Shown in pieces: positions 1 through 11,128 of a stretch of DNA of 64,000 bases (position 1 is its first letter; each line of letters starts with the position of its first letter). A program made the translations under genes and the position numbers. The DNA is from Pogostemon cablin (lineage: Eukaryota > Streptophyta > Magnoliopsida > Lamiales > Lamiaceae). Under the pieces are notes generated by a model. It worked only from the letters and a program-made list of their open reading frames with translations, had not been told where the DNA came from and did no database searches. The stretch covers positions 21,498,729 through 21,562,728 of the forward strand of contig CM043000.1 of assembly GCA_023678885.1 (NCBI GenBank), in the 5' to 3' direction.

Positions 1-697
1 GGGGAGAATCTTGATTTGGATTTGCCTTTCCCATTTGTAGAAGATAAAACATTTGTTCTAAATCTCAGTGCTGGCTTCGAAGGTTACCATATCAGCGTTG
101 ATGGGAGACATGTTTCTTCATTCCCATATGGCCTGTAAGTATAACAACCAATTAATTTTTTGTTCATATTTTGATTAAAAAAAAATTGAGTTTAAAATCA
201 AAATCCGGAACAAGGTACACGTTTGGAATTCTTAGGGGGTGGGGGGAATTTTGTCTCAGGCCTTGTATATGGAATTCTTTCATAAATGGGTGGCGTAAGT
301 TCGAACCCTGGACCTTTGTTAACCATGGCCTATGATACCATGTTAATGACCACCTCATCTAAAAGTTTAAGCTGATAGAGATGGACCATTTAATATTTAA
401 TTAATACACTCTAACATGACCAAATCGAAGCAAAACTGAAAGGTTTGTCACGAAAATAAATATTATAACTATTATGAGACCTTTTATTCATGTCACGAAA
501 ATGAATACTATAACTATTATGAGACTTTAGAATAAAGTAAAAAGATATGACACGGTTTATATTAAAAACTTTTTTTTTCACGGTTTTGAAATTGGTTCCA
601 TAAGTAATTACATTAGACTTCTTAATCCAATGTTGGTTACAGGATTAAAAATTTAAATTAAAATAAACATACAAGACCAATTTTGATAAATAAAAAT

Positions 698-1672
698 TGT
701 TATGAAACCAACACAATTTAACAGCAATGCAACACAACTGACAGCAATGCTTAGACTTCAAGCTTGTTGATGAAAACTTGATGATAAGTATTGATTATGA
801 AACCAAATAGAATTGAAAACTTTAAGAAAGAAGACAAGAATTATAGTGGTTCGATCATGTTGATCTACATCCACTCTTAAGGAGAGTAATCACTAACTTG
901 ATGAAAACAATGGTTACAATGTGATGAATGTGATGAAGATGAAGAACTATATCACTTAAGAAAACCCTAACTTGTTTCACTAACTTATGTGTTGATGATG
1001 ATCGACTTCTACGTCCTGTTATGCAGTGCATGATCATATATATACACTACTGATATGCACACACGAGCAACACCTCAACTGTCATTGATCACTTTCAGTT
1101 GCAACTGCCTCCAACTGATTCAACTTCAACTTCTCAATTCAACTAACTTCAACTTCTCAATTCAACTAACTACTTTATGGTTGAATTCTTATAACTAACT
1201 ATGTGTGTTGATTCTCCATCATCAGAACCGAAACTTCCTTCTTGAGCTTAGCATTCTAATCAAGATTAACTGTCAACCAATGACAACTTATCAACTGCAA
1301 CAATGTACCACTTAAACTGTCACACATGTATTATCAAGCCACACAACTAATGATCAGTTGATCACAAACGTTGCTAACTGATCTGCTTTTATATATAGCT
1401 TGATCATCACCTTGCTGTTAGTCATCATCCTCTTCTTCCTTGTGTATACCTATAACCATAAGTCACATACATATATCACCTAAGTAATCAACTAATGGTT
1501 TAGCTGATTACACTTGATTTCTTCATCACAATCTGCAGCAGTTTTGTGCAGCTCTTGTTGAGCTTGACTTTTGCTGCTAACCATTCATCATACTTCCATG
1601 TGTTCATCCAAAAAACATAAGTCATACACACACCTACATATGTACTTATGCATGCATGGTCTATACTCAACA
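698..1672 (-). repeat. 3' LTR of the Copia element
   Basis: The 975-bp repeat begins TG and ends CA and matches 5842-6816 base for base as far as I could follow. It contains an internal direct repeat (TTCAACTTCTCAATTCAACT twice, about 1127-1170). Confidence 0.93.
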
Positions 1673-1765
1673 AATCTCCACCTTAGACCATGTATCATTA
1701 CAAGTGACAAAACTACTCTCCACCTTGCTGCACTTACAGGCTGCAGCTCACCTTTCTTTCCTCCT

Positions 1766-4700
1766 TTAGTGAATTCCAATAAGACTCTTACACAATTCAA
1801 ACTTTTGAATAGGTAAAGCCTTAGTGAACATGTCAGCAGGATTTTCAGTTGTTTTAACCTTTTTGACAGCAACTATCTTCTCTTCTATCATATCTCTTAT
1901 GAAATAAAGTCTCACATCAATGTGTTTAGTCCTCTCATGATATCCTTGATGCTTTGAGAGATGTACAGCACTTTGATTATCACAATACACCTCAATGTTA
2001 TTCTGCTGAACTCCAAATTCTCTCAAAATGCCAATCAACCAAACACCTTCCTTTATTGCTTCTGTAAGAGCAACAAATTCTGCTTCAGTGGTGGATAAAG
2101 CCACAATATGTTGATGTGTAGCCTTCCAACTTATTGCTGTACCAAATAGCTTGAACACATAACCTGTCATTGACTTCCTTGTATCAAGGTTGGCTGCATA
2201 ATCTGCATCAGCATAACCAACAACAGCATTGTCCCAAGCATCTTGTTTCTGAAACTTCAAGCCTACTGATACAGTTCCTCTAACATACCTCAGTGCCCAC
2301 TTCACTGCATCCCAATGAATCAGACCAGGATTACTCATAAATCTACTGATCACACTCATCACATAAGCTAAGTCTGGCCTACAGCATACCATAGCATACA
2401 TCAGACTGCCCACTGCACTTGCATAAGGAATTTTACCCATTTCAAACCTTTCTTTGTCTGTTTGAGGCCCTTGAAGAGATGATAGGCTAACTCCTTGCTT
2501 AACTGGTACTGATGAACTCTTACAAAGATTCATATTGTACCTCTTTAAAACTTTATCCAGGTATGACTCTTGAAACAATCTTAATACTCCAGCTGATCTA
2601 TTCCTCTCTATCTGCATTCCAAGGATCATCCTTGCCTCTCCAAGATCTTTCATGTCAAACTCCTTTCTCAATGTATCCTTTACTGAATTGATTCCTATCA
2701 TATCTCTACAAGCTATCAGTATATCATCTACATATAGAAGAAGATAAGTATAGCTTCCTTTATCACATCTTATGTATACACAGCTATCAAACATGCTTCT
2801 GTCAAATCCATTTGAAGTAATGTACTCATCAAACCTGAGATACCACTGTCTTGGACTTTGCTTCAACCCATATAGTGACTTAAGTAATAGACAAGCCTTT
2901 GAGTCTGCTTCTTGTAGATTAACTCCCTCAGGAACCTTCATATAAATCTTCTCATCTAAATTTCCATGCAAGAAAGCTGTTGTTACATCCATTTGATGTA
3001 ATTCTAAGTCTAACTGAGTAACTAATGACAGCAGAATCCTTATGGAGCAGTGTTTCACCACTGGTGAGAAGATTTCATTATAATCTACACCTTCTTGCTG
3101 TGAAAACCCTCTTGCTACAAGCCTTGCTTTAAATCTGATTCCTCCTTCCTTGCTAGTAACTGGTTTCTTCTTATATATCCACTTACAACCTACAAGTTTC
3201 TGATTGGCAGGCCTGTCAACAATCATCCAAGTATTGTTTCTTTTTAATGATTGCAACTCCTCTTCCATAGCATCCAACCAATGCATACTTTCTTTACTTG
3301 AAACTGCTTCTGAGTATGTCTTAGGTTCATAGACATCAACATCTGATGCTACAAACAATGCATATGATACAGTGTCTGCCTCTATGTACCTTATAGGTGT
3401 TTTGATCTGCCTTCTCAACCTATCTCTAACCAACTGATAGCTACTTAGAGTTCTTCTATCATTTGAACCAGATGATTCAGGCCTTTCTTCAGCAGCAATT
3501 TCTTCATGTACATTATCATCTCTTTGATCTTGATCATGCTGTACACCTGTTTTGTCATCATGCTCCACCTCAAACTCACACTTATCAGTAGTTATCAATT
3601 TATCAGACCCTCTTTCCAATAAAGGCATTCTTCCTTCATTGAATGTCACATCTCTACTAACTATGAATTTGTTATTCTCATAACACCATAGTCTGTACCC
3701 TTTTACTTCTTTAGGATAGCCAACTAGTACACACTTAACTGCTCTAGGATCTAACTTATCTTGTTTCTGATGTGAATACACCAAACATCCTATAATCCTC
3801 AGTTGACTGTAATCTGGCACCCTTTCAGACCATACTTCTTCAGGTGGCTTAAACTTGAGTGCTGTGCATGGTGATAGATTAATCAAATAGGCTGCAGTAG
3901 AAACTAACTCACCCCAGAAACCTTTTGAGAAACCTCCACTGCTCATCATACACCTAGCTCTTGCAAGAAGTGTTTGATTCATTCTCTCAGCCACTCCATT
4001 TTACTGTGGTGTTCCTGGTACTGTCTTGTGCCTCTTAATACCTTTCTCTTGACAAAACTTATTGAATTCATGTGACACAAATTCAAGACCATTGTCTGTT
4101 CTTAAGCACTTGACCTTGTTTCCAGTTTGTAGTTCTACTTCTGTCAACCATACTTTGAAAACTGATAGTGCTTCATCCTTTGTTTTCAGAATTTTAACCC
4201 ACACCTTTCTTGAATAATCATCAATGAATGAGATGAAGTATTTCCCACCTCCTATTGTTGAAGTCTTGGAAGGCCCCCAAAGATCTGAGTGAACATATTC
4301 CAACCTAGCTTTGGTATTATGTTCAGCTGCACCAAACTTCAACCTTTTAGCTTTTCCTAATATACAAGCCTCACATTGATCTAACTTACAGGTTGTGCTG
4401 ATCTCAAGTAACTTCTGTCTTGCAAGTTCTTGTAATCCTCTTTCACTTATATGACCAAGCCTCCCATGCCAAACATTAACACTACTCTCATCCTTAGTTG
4501 TATTACTTTGTCCAGTCACAACTGTACCATCTAAGAAGTACAGATCAGACTTCTTGAATCCTTTAACAACAACTGACTTTCCTTTTATGACAGCAAGTGT
4601 ATCTCCCTTCAAATGGCACTCATAACCTTGAGAAACTAACATTCCAAGAGATATTAGATTTCTTCTTAAGCTTGGCACATATCTAACATTGTTTAACATC

Positions 4701-5770
4701 CTGATTTTACCATCAAACATTTTAAGTTTGACAGAACCAATTCCAACAATCTTACAAGTATGATCATTACCTAGCATTACTGCTCCTTCATCTTGTGACC
4801 TCAATTCAGTAAACCAGTCCTTTCTTGATGTCATATGAAAAGTACATCCAGAATCCATAACCCACTCTTCTGAAACTGAATTAGAACTCACAGACATTGC
4901 TTCAATAAAATCAGAATCTGTAGCATCATGATTAGTTATTACCTGGTTTGCATGAGGCCTTTTATTTCCTCTCCTTTCAGCTATTAACTTTGCTACCATT
5001 GCTTTCCATTTGTAACACTGCTTCTTATAATGTCCTGGTTTATTGCAGTGGAAACAATTCTTGTTTTCTTCTTCAACTGCTGGTGCACTATGATTCTTTT
5101 CAGGCTTCCTCTTATCAACCTCACTCTTATTATTCTTGTTGTTCTTATTCCACTGGTTTTGTTTCCTCACTGTCAATCCTTCTGCATTTGCTTGCTGTTC
5201 TGGATTCTTGTGAAGTACCTTTGCCTTGACTGCCAACAACACTTGCTCAAGGGTGATTGATTCAGCATTAGCAAACAATAAAGTATCTCTCAATCCTTCA
5301 AATGACTTTGGAAGTGCTGCCATGAGGATGACTGCCTTATCTTCAGTTGACAGAGCCACATCTATGTTTTCTAAGTCATCAATAATCTTGTTAAACTCAT
5401 CTAACTGACCAATTATAGACTTATCTTCTGATACCTTGAAGGAGTATAACTTCTGCTTCATGTACAAACGGTTTGCCAAACTTTTAACCATGTACAACTC
5501 CTCCAATTTCTTCCAAACACCTCTTGCAGTGGATTCTTTAGAGATCTCCCTTAGAGCCTTATCACCAAGACACAAAATGAGAGCACTTCTGGCCTTGATT
5601 TGTTGTTCTTGATCTGCTGCAAGACCAGCTCCTGCAATCTGACCTTCTGGCAATGGCTTAACAGCATCTGACAGACCTTGTTGAACCAAGATAGCTTCCA
5701 TCTTCATCCTCCACAGACTGAAGTCTGTCTTCTCTGTGAATTTTTCAATATCAAACTTTGTGGTAACCAT
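1766..5770 (-). pseudogene. Copia gag-pol polyprotein, one in-frame stop in integrase
   Basis: The likely start is the ATG at 5768-5770 (protein MVTTKFDIEKF); an upstream in-frame extension runs into the LTR. Domains in order: gag with a CX2CX4HX4C zinc knuckle (CFHCNKPGHYKKQC, about 5027-5070); aspartic protease with MDSGCTFHM; integrase with the HHCC region (GHIS...CEACILGK) and catalytic aspartates in SDLWGP and RTDNG; reverse transcriptase with KQSPRQWY and LLLYVDDILIA; RNase H with YADADYAANLDTRKS, TEAEF and DNQSA. One TAA stop at 4001-4003 falls in the integrase core, between the second catalytic Asp and the expected Glu region. Frame is kept on both sides, so it is a single nonsense change (or a base error). 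About 1334 codons, usual for Copia. Confidence 0.92.
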
Positions 5771-5841
5771 TTGATCTTCTTCTTCTCCACTGAGTCTTCT
5801 TCTTCTTCTTCTGATTTGGCTTTCCCACAGACGGCGCCAAT

Positions 5842-6816
5842 TGTTATGAAACCAACACAATTTAACAGCAATGCAACACAACTGACAGCAATGCTTAGAC
5901 TTCAAGCTTGTTGATGAAAACTTGATGATAAGTATTGATTATGAAACCAAATAGAATTGAAAACTTTAAGAAAGAAGACAAGAATTATAGTGGTTCGATC
6001 ATGTTGATCTACATCCACTCTTAAGGAGAGTAATCACTAACTTGATGAAAACAATGGTTACAATGTGATGAATGTGATGAAGATGAAGAACTATATCACT
6101 TAAGAAAACCCTAACTTGTTTCACTAACTTATGTGTTGATGATGATCGACTTCTACGTCCTGTTATGCAGTGCATGATCATATATATACACTACTGATAT
6201 GCACACACGAGCAACACCTCAACTGTCATTGATCACTTTCAGTTGCAACTGCCTCCAACTGATTCAACTTCAACTTCTCAATTCAACTAACTTCAACTTC
6301 TCAATTCAACTAACTACTTTATGGTTGAATTCTTATAACTAACTATGTGTGTTGATTCTCCATCATCAGAACCGAAACTTCCTTCTTGAGCTTAGCATTC
6401 TAATCAAGATTAACTGTCAACCAATGACAACTTATCAACTGCAACAATGTACCACTTAAACTGTCACACATGTATTATCAAGCCACACAACTAATGATCA
6501 GTTGATCACAAACGTTGCTAACTGATCTGCTTTTATATATAGCTTGATCATCACCTTGCTGTTAGTCATCATCCTCTTCTTCCTTGTGTATACCTATAAC
6601 CATAAGTCACATACATATATCACCTAAGTAATCAACTAATGGTTTAGCTGATTACACTTGATTTCTTCATCACAATCTGCAGCAGTTTTGTGCAGCTCTT
6701 GTTGAGCTTGACTTTTGCTGCTAACCATTCATCATACTTCCATGTGTTCATCCAAAAAACATAAGTCATACACACACCTACATATGTACTTATGCATGCA
6801 TGGTCTATACTCAACA
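5842..6816 (-). repeat. 5' LTR of the Copia element
   Basis: This is the second copy of the 975-bp LTR. On the - strand it lies upstream of gag and is followed directly by the primer-binding site. It should carry the element's promoter; I did not assign a TATA box. Confidence 0.93.
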
Positions 6817-6869
6817 AAAATAACGTTATAAAATAGAAAAATATGGACAACTTACGGGATTAAGATATA

Positions 6870-7123
6870 CTCCCTCCGTCCCGTCCTAATAGTTACGTTT
6901 GCTTTTTGCACGTGAATTAATGAATGTAGTATTTTAATATGTATTGAGGTGGGAGAAATAATATTTTAATGTAAAGTGAGTAGGTGTATTAGTGTGATGT
7001 GTGGGCCATGGAGAGATAAGAAACTAATTTGTGTGGGTCTCCTATGCTAAAAAGGGAAATGTAACCACTAGGATGGGACGCCCAAAAAGAAAATATGTAA
7101 ATATTAGGATGGGACGGAGGGAG
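6870..7123. mobile_element. Stowaway-like (Tc1/mariner) MITE, 254 bp
   Basis: The terminal inverted repeats begin CTCCCTCCGTCCC and end GGGACGGAGGGAG, flanked by TA on both sides (6868-6869 and 7124-7125). There is no coding capacity. The outer 20 or so bases are near-perfect complements (CCTAATA / TATTAGGA). It sits just 3' of the Copia insertion, in the galactosyltransferase intron. Confidence 0.9.
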
Positions 7124-8830
7124 TACTCCATAGCTTAAGAACATGGATTTTTTTGCAGAATTTAAATCCGTCTTGTTTAATATTCTATTCATTGCATTTC
7201 AGGCATTTACACCTGAGAATGCAACAGGATTATACGTTCCATTTTCGCAGCTTCGATGCCCACATCGCACACAAGTTTTGGTCATCTCGACTTATCCGAC
7301 AAATGGAAGGCTCCGCCTGTTCCGGATGGACCAGTCGAACTCCTCATTGGAATTCTTTCAGCAGGTAATCACTTTGCAGAAAGAATGGCTGTAAGAAAAT
7401 CTTGGATGCAGCACCAGCTAATCAAATCTTCTAACGTTGTTGCTCGTTTCTTCGTAGCTCTGGTAACAAAAATTCTTCTGTTTCTTGAATAGTGCTAGAA
7501 ATCTTTCTCATATTTATATGAGCTAAAAATATAAAGGATCCCACAACCTTTTAATTTATTTGAATCGGTTTCAAAAAGTTAAAACAAAATTTAATTAATA
7601 TCCAAAATTACTTCAATTTAGTTCAAATTTCGGTTGAAATTGTAATTTTTTCAAGTTTCATCATTCCCAGAAATCTGGACTAAATTGAAGCAATTTTAAA
7701 TTCTGGGACTAAATTAATTTTTTTAGTTTTTTTGAATCTATACTATATTTCGAATAAAGCAAAAAGTTGTGGAATTATTTGGGTTTTTAACTACAAACTA
7801 TCTTTGGACAGCATGAGAGAAAGGGAGTGAATGAAGAAGTGAAAAAAGAAGCTGAATTCTTTGGAGATATTGTTATAGTTCCATACATGGACAACTATGA
7901 TCTTGTTGTCATTAAAACTGTTGCTATTTGCGAATACGGGGTTAGTATGATTTCTTATTCAAACCCCGCTTCAACATTTAAAAAAAATGAAACACGAGAT
8001 GAAATATGACAGGTTCAGAGTGTATCTGCGAAATACATTATGAAGGGCGACGACGACACATTTGTTAAGAGTAGATGCAATTATGAATGAAGTGATGACG
8101 AAGAATTTAGAAGCCGCTGGAGGATTGTACGTTGGAAAAATGAATTATTATCATGTACCTCTACGAACGGGTAAATGGGCAGTTACGCATGAGGTACTAG
8201 ATCACCTATTTCAGTTTGGTGTTTCATCTCGTCACTTTAGAGCAAGTTTTGTTTTTGGTTTTTGCTGGTACTTTGCGGTGATCATTGTTTCATTAGGCAA
8301 CCCATTCATGATATTAGCTTATTGTCTCATTTCATGTGTCACACTGCTAAACGAGTAACGTAAGAAAATGTTAAATGAAGCTGAACTTTGTTGGTATTCG
8401 AATTCAGGAATGGGCGGAAGGAGTGTATCCACCCTACGCCGATGGGGCGGCCTACATAATCTCATCCGACATAGCAAACTCCATTCTATCTGATTTCCAG
8501 AAAGCCCAACTCAGGGTAACCCTACATATTTCACCTTCATACATCCTCTTATACATACACACCATAGGTCCATGTATAATTTGAATGTCATCATGCAGTT
8601 AATGATAATCCATAATATTTTCCCACAGTTGTTTAAAATGGAAGATGGGAATATGGGTGGAAAAATTCAACAAGACTAGACGCGTGGAGTACGTCCACAG
8701 CATGAAGTTTTGCCAGTTCGGGTGCGTATAAAACTACATCACGGCACACTACCAGTCCCCGAGACAGATGATCTGTCTCTGGAACAAATTGAGACGGCAT
8801 GGAAGGCCGTCGTGTTGCAACATGAGATGA

Positions 8831-9240
8831 AACACTAGTTCAAAATTGGATGAACTAATTTTGTAGTTAAAGCACTGTAACATGTCGTATGTGTATATCA
8901 TGTGGATTGGAAATTAAAATTTGCCTGCCTAAGTTTAATATGGAAACAATTATAACCAACCAAACATAGTATTTGATACTAAATATATGAAGAATCTTTA
9001 GCCCAAGATAATTTAATATATTACCTTAATTGCGTGACCAATTCCAACATAATCAATGTCTGCCGACTATATAGTGAAACCCCGTAAACCCCAAACCCTG
9101 TCAGGAAAAGGAATTAGGGTTTGAATACCTGTACCCAACAAGATCCGCCCCGTTAACCCTTTAGGATTAAGGTCATCTCTCACGTACTATATATACCCAA
9201 CATTCGATCATACCTTCATCAGAGAAGAACCATTGACCTA
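8831..9240. other. Intergenic region with the AAA-ATPase promoter
   Basis: About 410 bp lie between the galactosyltransferase stop and the AAA-ATPase start. The first part is the 3' flank of the pseudogene. The second part holds a good TATA box (see 9188). Nothing else was recognised. Confidence 0.6.
9188..9196 (+). promoter_or_regulatory. TATA box of the AAA-ATPase gene
   Basis: The sequence TATATATAC lies 45-53 bases before the ATG at 9241, in a compact promoter. The spacing suggests a short 5' UTR (20 bases or so). The call rests on position and consensus only. Confidence 0.55.
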
Positions 9241-9520
9241 ATGAAAGCCACGCCGATGAACCCTAAGATGACCAAATTTTGGGGGAAAACTGGCTCACCC
9301 ATCCTCTCTTTGATGAAGACCGAATTTTCGGGGAAGACTGGCTCCGCCATCCTCACTTTGTTGTTTGTCTGGGATATTTTCCGGTGGTACGCTCCGATGG
9401 AGCTCCGGCAATACCTCCTGAAATACATAATATTAAGATGCCCAATTTCATGAACCCATGCATGACGATTTCCATCGATCAATACTTGGGAGGGTATCTC
9501 ACTCATGAGACCTACATATT
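9241..9520 (+). pseudogene. N-terminal part of the AAA-ATPase, in shifted frames
   Basis: This is the region where related proteins carry a membrane anchor and the AAA-ATPase-associated (ASD) domain. From the ATG at 9241, one frame gives a hydrophobic segment and the family-like ILTLLFVWDIFRWYAPMELR, then meets TGA at 9451-9453. The family-like continuation (CMTISIDQYLGGYLTHETYI, about 9455-9515) is in a different frame. The original frame resumes near 9520 (AYLRVVSSDDARRLKAEM). So two compensating shifts enclose a segment of roughly 90 bases. Either this is a real lesion or two single-base errors in the assembly. No intron borders fit. Confidence 0.6.
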
Positions 9521-10710
9521 TGTCAAAGGCATATCTGAGGGTCGTCTCTTCGGACGATGCTCGACGTCTCAAAGCTGAGATGTCGTTTCAGACCAGGAAG
9601 AAGTTGATTCTGATCACGGACCAAGAAGAGAGTATTACAGACAAGTTCAATGGCGTTCGAGTGGAGTGGACCAAGGATAAGGGGTGCTACAAGCTCACGT
9701 TTCATAAACGGTACGAGAAGATGATTAAGGGGGCGTACCTAGAGCATGTGATCAAGACAGGGAGAGAGATTCAGGAGAGAAACAGGCCGAGGCGGCTCTA
9801 CTCCAACAACAATGGCAAGTCGAATTGGAGCTACACCGGTTTCGAGCATCCAGCAAGTTTTGAAACCCTAGCAATGGAACAGGTGAAGAAAGATGAAATC
9901 ATTGATGATCTAATGACTTTTACCAAGAGTAAGGATTACTATGCACGCATAGGAAAGGAGTGGAGACGGGGCTATTTGCTGTACGGACCACCGGGGACGG
10001 GGAAATCGACTATGATTGCAGCTATGGCTAATTTACTCGTTTATGATGTGTATGATCTTGACCTTTCATCAGTGAAAGGCAACGCAGAACTCCGCAAGCT
10101 TCTCACGGAGACGAAGGCCAAATCGATCATCGTAATAGAGGATATAGATTGCTCTCACAACATTACAGGGCAGCGGAACAAGAAACCTGCAGAGGCGAAA
10201 ACTGGAAAAGATGAGAAACGGACTTCTAATAAAGAAGTCAAGGATGAGGAAGCAAGTGGCAGCAATGTCACTCTATCAGGACTGCTGAATTTCATAGATG
10301 GACTATGGTCATCATCTGCAGGGGAGAGACTGATCGTCTTCACGACAAACTACAAAAGCAAGCTTGATCCGGCTCTCACAAGAAGGGGCCGCATGGATAA
10401 ACATATCCACCTTTCTTACTGCAAGTATGAGGGATTTAAAGTGCTAGCAAAGAATCACCTGGGCATTGAAGAGCATCCCCTGTTCGGATCAGTTGAGGAG
10501 TTGATTAACGAAGTTAGCATATCACCAGCTGATGTTGCAGAAAACCTCATGCCAAAATCTGCAAAAGAGGGTTCAGAGCAATGCCTTCAGAATCTCATAC
10601 AAGCACTTAAGAAAGCAAAGGAAACAGCAGCACAGGAGAAAGCAAAGGAAAAACAGATTGTGAAAAGCCCACAAGATAAAGACTCAGATACCCATAAAGA
10701 TGCAAGTTGA
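9505..10710 (+). CDS. AAA-ATPase, plant AATP1/BCS1-like family
   Basis: The open frame encodes 401 residues from an ATG at 9505; related proteins are about 450-520 residues, so the missing part is the disturbed N-terminus (9241-9520). Seen: rest of the ASD region (SSDDARRLKAEM, residues 15-26); the HPASFETLAM block before the AAA core (about 117-126); Walker A GPPGTGKST (about residues 160-168); Walker B IIVIEDID (about 208-215); the LSGLLNFIDGLWSS block; an arginine-finger/sensor region ALTRRGRMDKHI; and a lysine/glutamate-rich tail. The family are ATP-driven membrane-anchored proteins of mitochondria or ER, several stress-induced. The gene is intronless, as usual for the family. Whether a functional protein is made depends on the N-terminal frame. 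Confidence 0.85.
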   Translation: MRPTYLSKAYLRVVSSDDARRLKAEMSFQTRKKLILITDQEESITDKFNGVRVEWTKDKGCYKLTFHKRYEKMIKGAYLEHVIKTGREIQERNRPRRLYSNNNGKSNWSYTGFEHPASFETLAMEQVKKDEIIDDLMTFTKSKDYYARIGKEWRRGYLLYGPPGTGKSTMIAAMANLLVYDVYDLDLSSVKGNAELRKLLTETKAKSIIVIEDIDCSHNITGQRNKKPAEAKTGKDEKRTSNKEVKDEEASGSNVTLSGLLNFIDGLWSSSAGERLIVFTTNYKSKLDPALTRRGRMDKHIHLSYCKYEGFKVLAKNHLGIEEHPLFGSVEELINEVSISPADVAENLMPKSAKEGSEQCLQNLIQALKKAKETAAQEKAKEKQIVKSPQDKDSDTHKDAS

Positions 10711-11128
10711 CTCATAAGGAAAGCATGAGAGATGATATAGAGTAACTGAGTAAGATCGTATGGACAGTAGTGAAAATTCTTTTTCACAAATATTAATAAA
10801 CAGTATCGTACACTGTTTAGATCATAAGAGTGAACTCTTAAATCTTAACAGACTTTCCCATCCATAACTCTCATTTCTGCCTTTTCTTCTCAAACGTAAA
10901 CATACTGTAAATTTGACTTAATCTACATCATCACCTCAGTAACAAGCTACTCCCAGCAGGAAAACATTAATAAACTGCATGAGGGATGTAGCTTGAATGA
11001 GGAAGAACTCTAATAGTTACTTCCTTCTTGGAGTTGATATACCATAAAATGTATAAATCATCTATCAAACAATCAACTTTCGCAAAATAAAACCTATGAC
11101 TCTCATTTGTTCTTGTTTAGAGAAAACT
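10711..11128. other. Convergent 3' regions of the AAA-ATPase and DDR4 genes
   Basis: This 418-bp gap lies between two stop codons facing each other. It must contain both 3' UTRs; AATAAA-like words occur on both strands (for example near 10793 on the + strand). No gene was seen. Confidence 0.6.

Larger units (their letters stand above)
698..6816 (-). mobile_element. Ty1/Copia LTR retrotransposon, nearly intact, recent insertion
   Basis: The element is 6119 bp, flanked by two 975-bp LTRs and a 5-bp target duplication AAAAT (693-697 and 6817-6821). It is transcribed on the - strand, so the 5' LTR is the right-hand one. The order gag, protease, integrase, reverse transcriptase, RNase H places it in Copia; integrase ahead of RT rules out Gypsy. 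The primer site abuts the 5' LTR (plus 5823-5841, reading TTGGCGCCGTCTGTGGGAA on the - strand, type of tRNA not verified). A purine-rich tract (AAGGTGGAGATT on the - strand) abuts the 3' LTR at 1673-1684. Read by eye at a constant offset of 5144, the LTRs show no difference that I could find, indicating a young insertion. The polyprotein has one stop codon. Tork/Tnt1-like affinity is my guess from the protein. Confidence 0.95.
135..7202 (+). other. Intron of the galactosyltransferase pseudogene carrying a Copia element and a MITE
   Basis: The intron has donor GTAAGT at 135 and acceptor TTTCAG ending at 7202. Outside the insertions (698-6816 and 6870-7123), the residual intron is ordinary AT-rich sequence (135-697, 6822-6867, 7126-7202). 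I saw no further gene in it. Confidence 0.75.
1..8830 (+). pseudogene. Beta-1,3-galactosyltransferase with galectin domain (hydroxyproline O-galactosyltransferase, GALT type), broken, 5' end outside the window
   Basis: The visible exons are 1-134, 7203-7462, 7812-7940, 8013-8193, 8408-8515 and 8629-8830, each bounded by GT/AG. Exon 1 encodes the end of a galectin-like lectin domain (EGYHISVDGRHVSSFPYG). Later exons encode the GT31 catalytic domain: the SAGNHFAERMAVRKSWMQ block, VIVPYMDNYDLVVIKT, a DDDTF metal-binding (DxD) motif near 8048-8062, and the conserved C-terminal CCNMR followed by TGA at 8828-8830. Family members act in the Golgi and add galactose to hydroxyproline of arabinogalactan proteins or to N-glycans. 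Lesions: the 1-134/7203 junction leaves the wrong phase; a frame change lies near 7236-7250; an extra base follows DDDTFV near 8063; a small deletion lies near 8646-8660 before WVEKF; and TAA interrupts at 8730-8732. This is a pseudogene unless the assembly is faulty. The gene is recognised with high confidence; which paralogue it is cannot be told. Confidence 0.85.
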
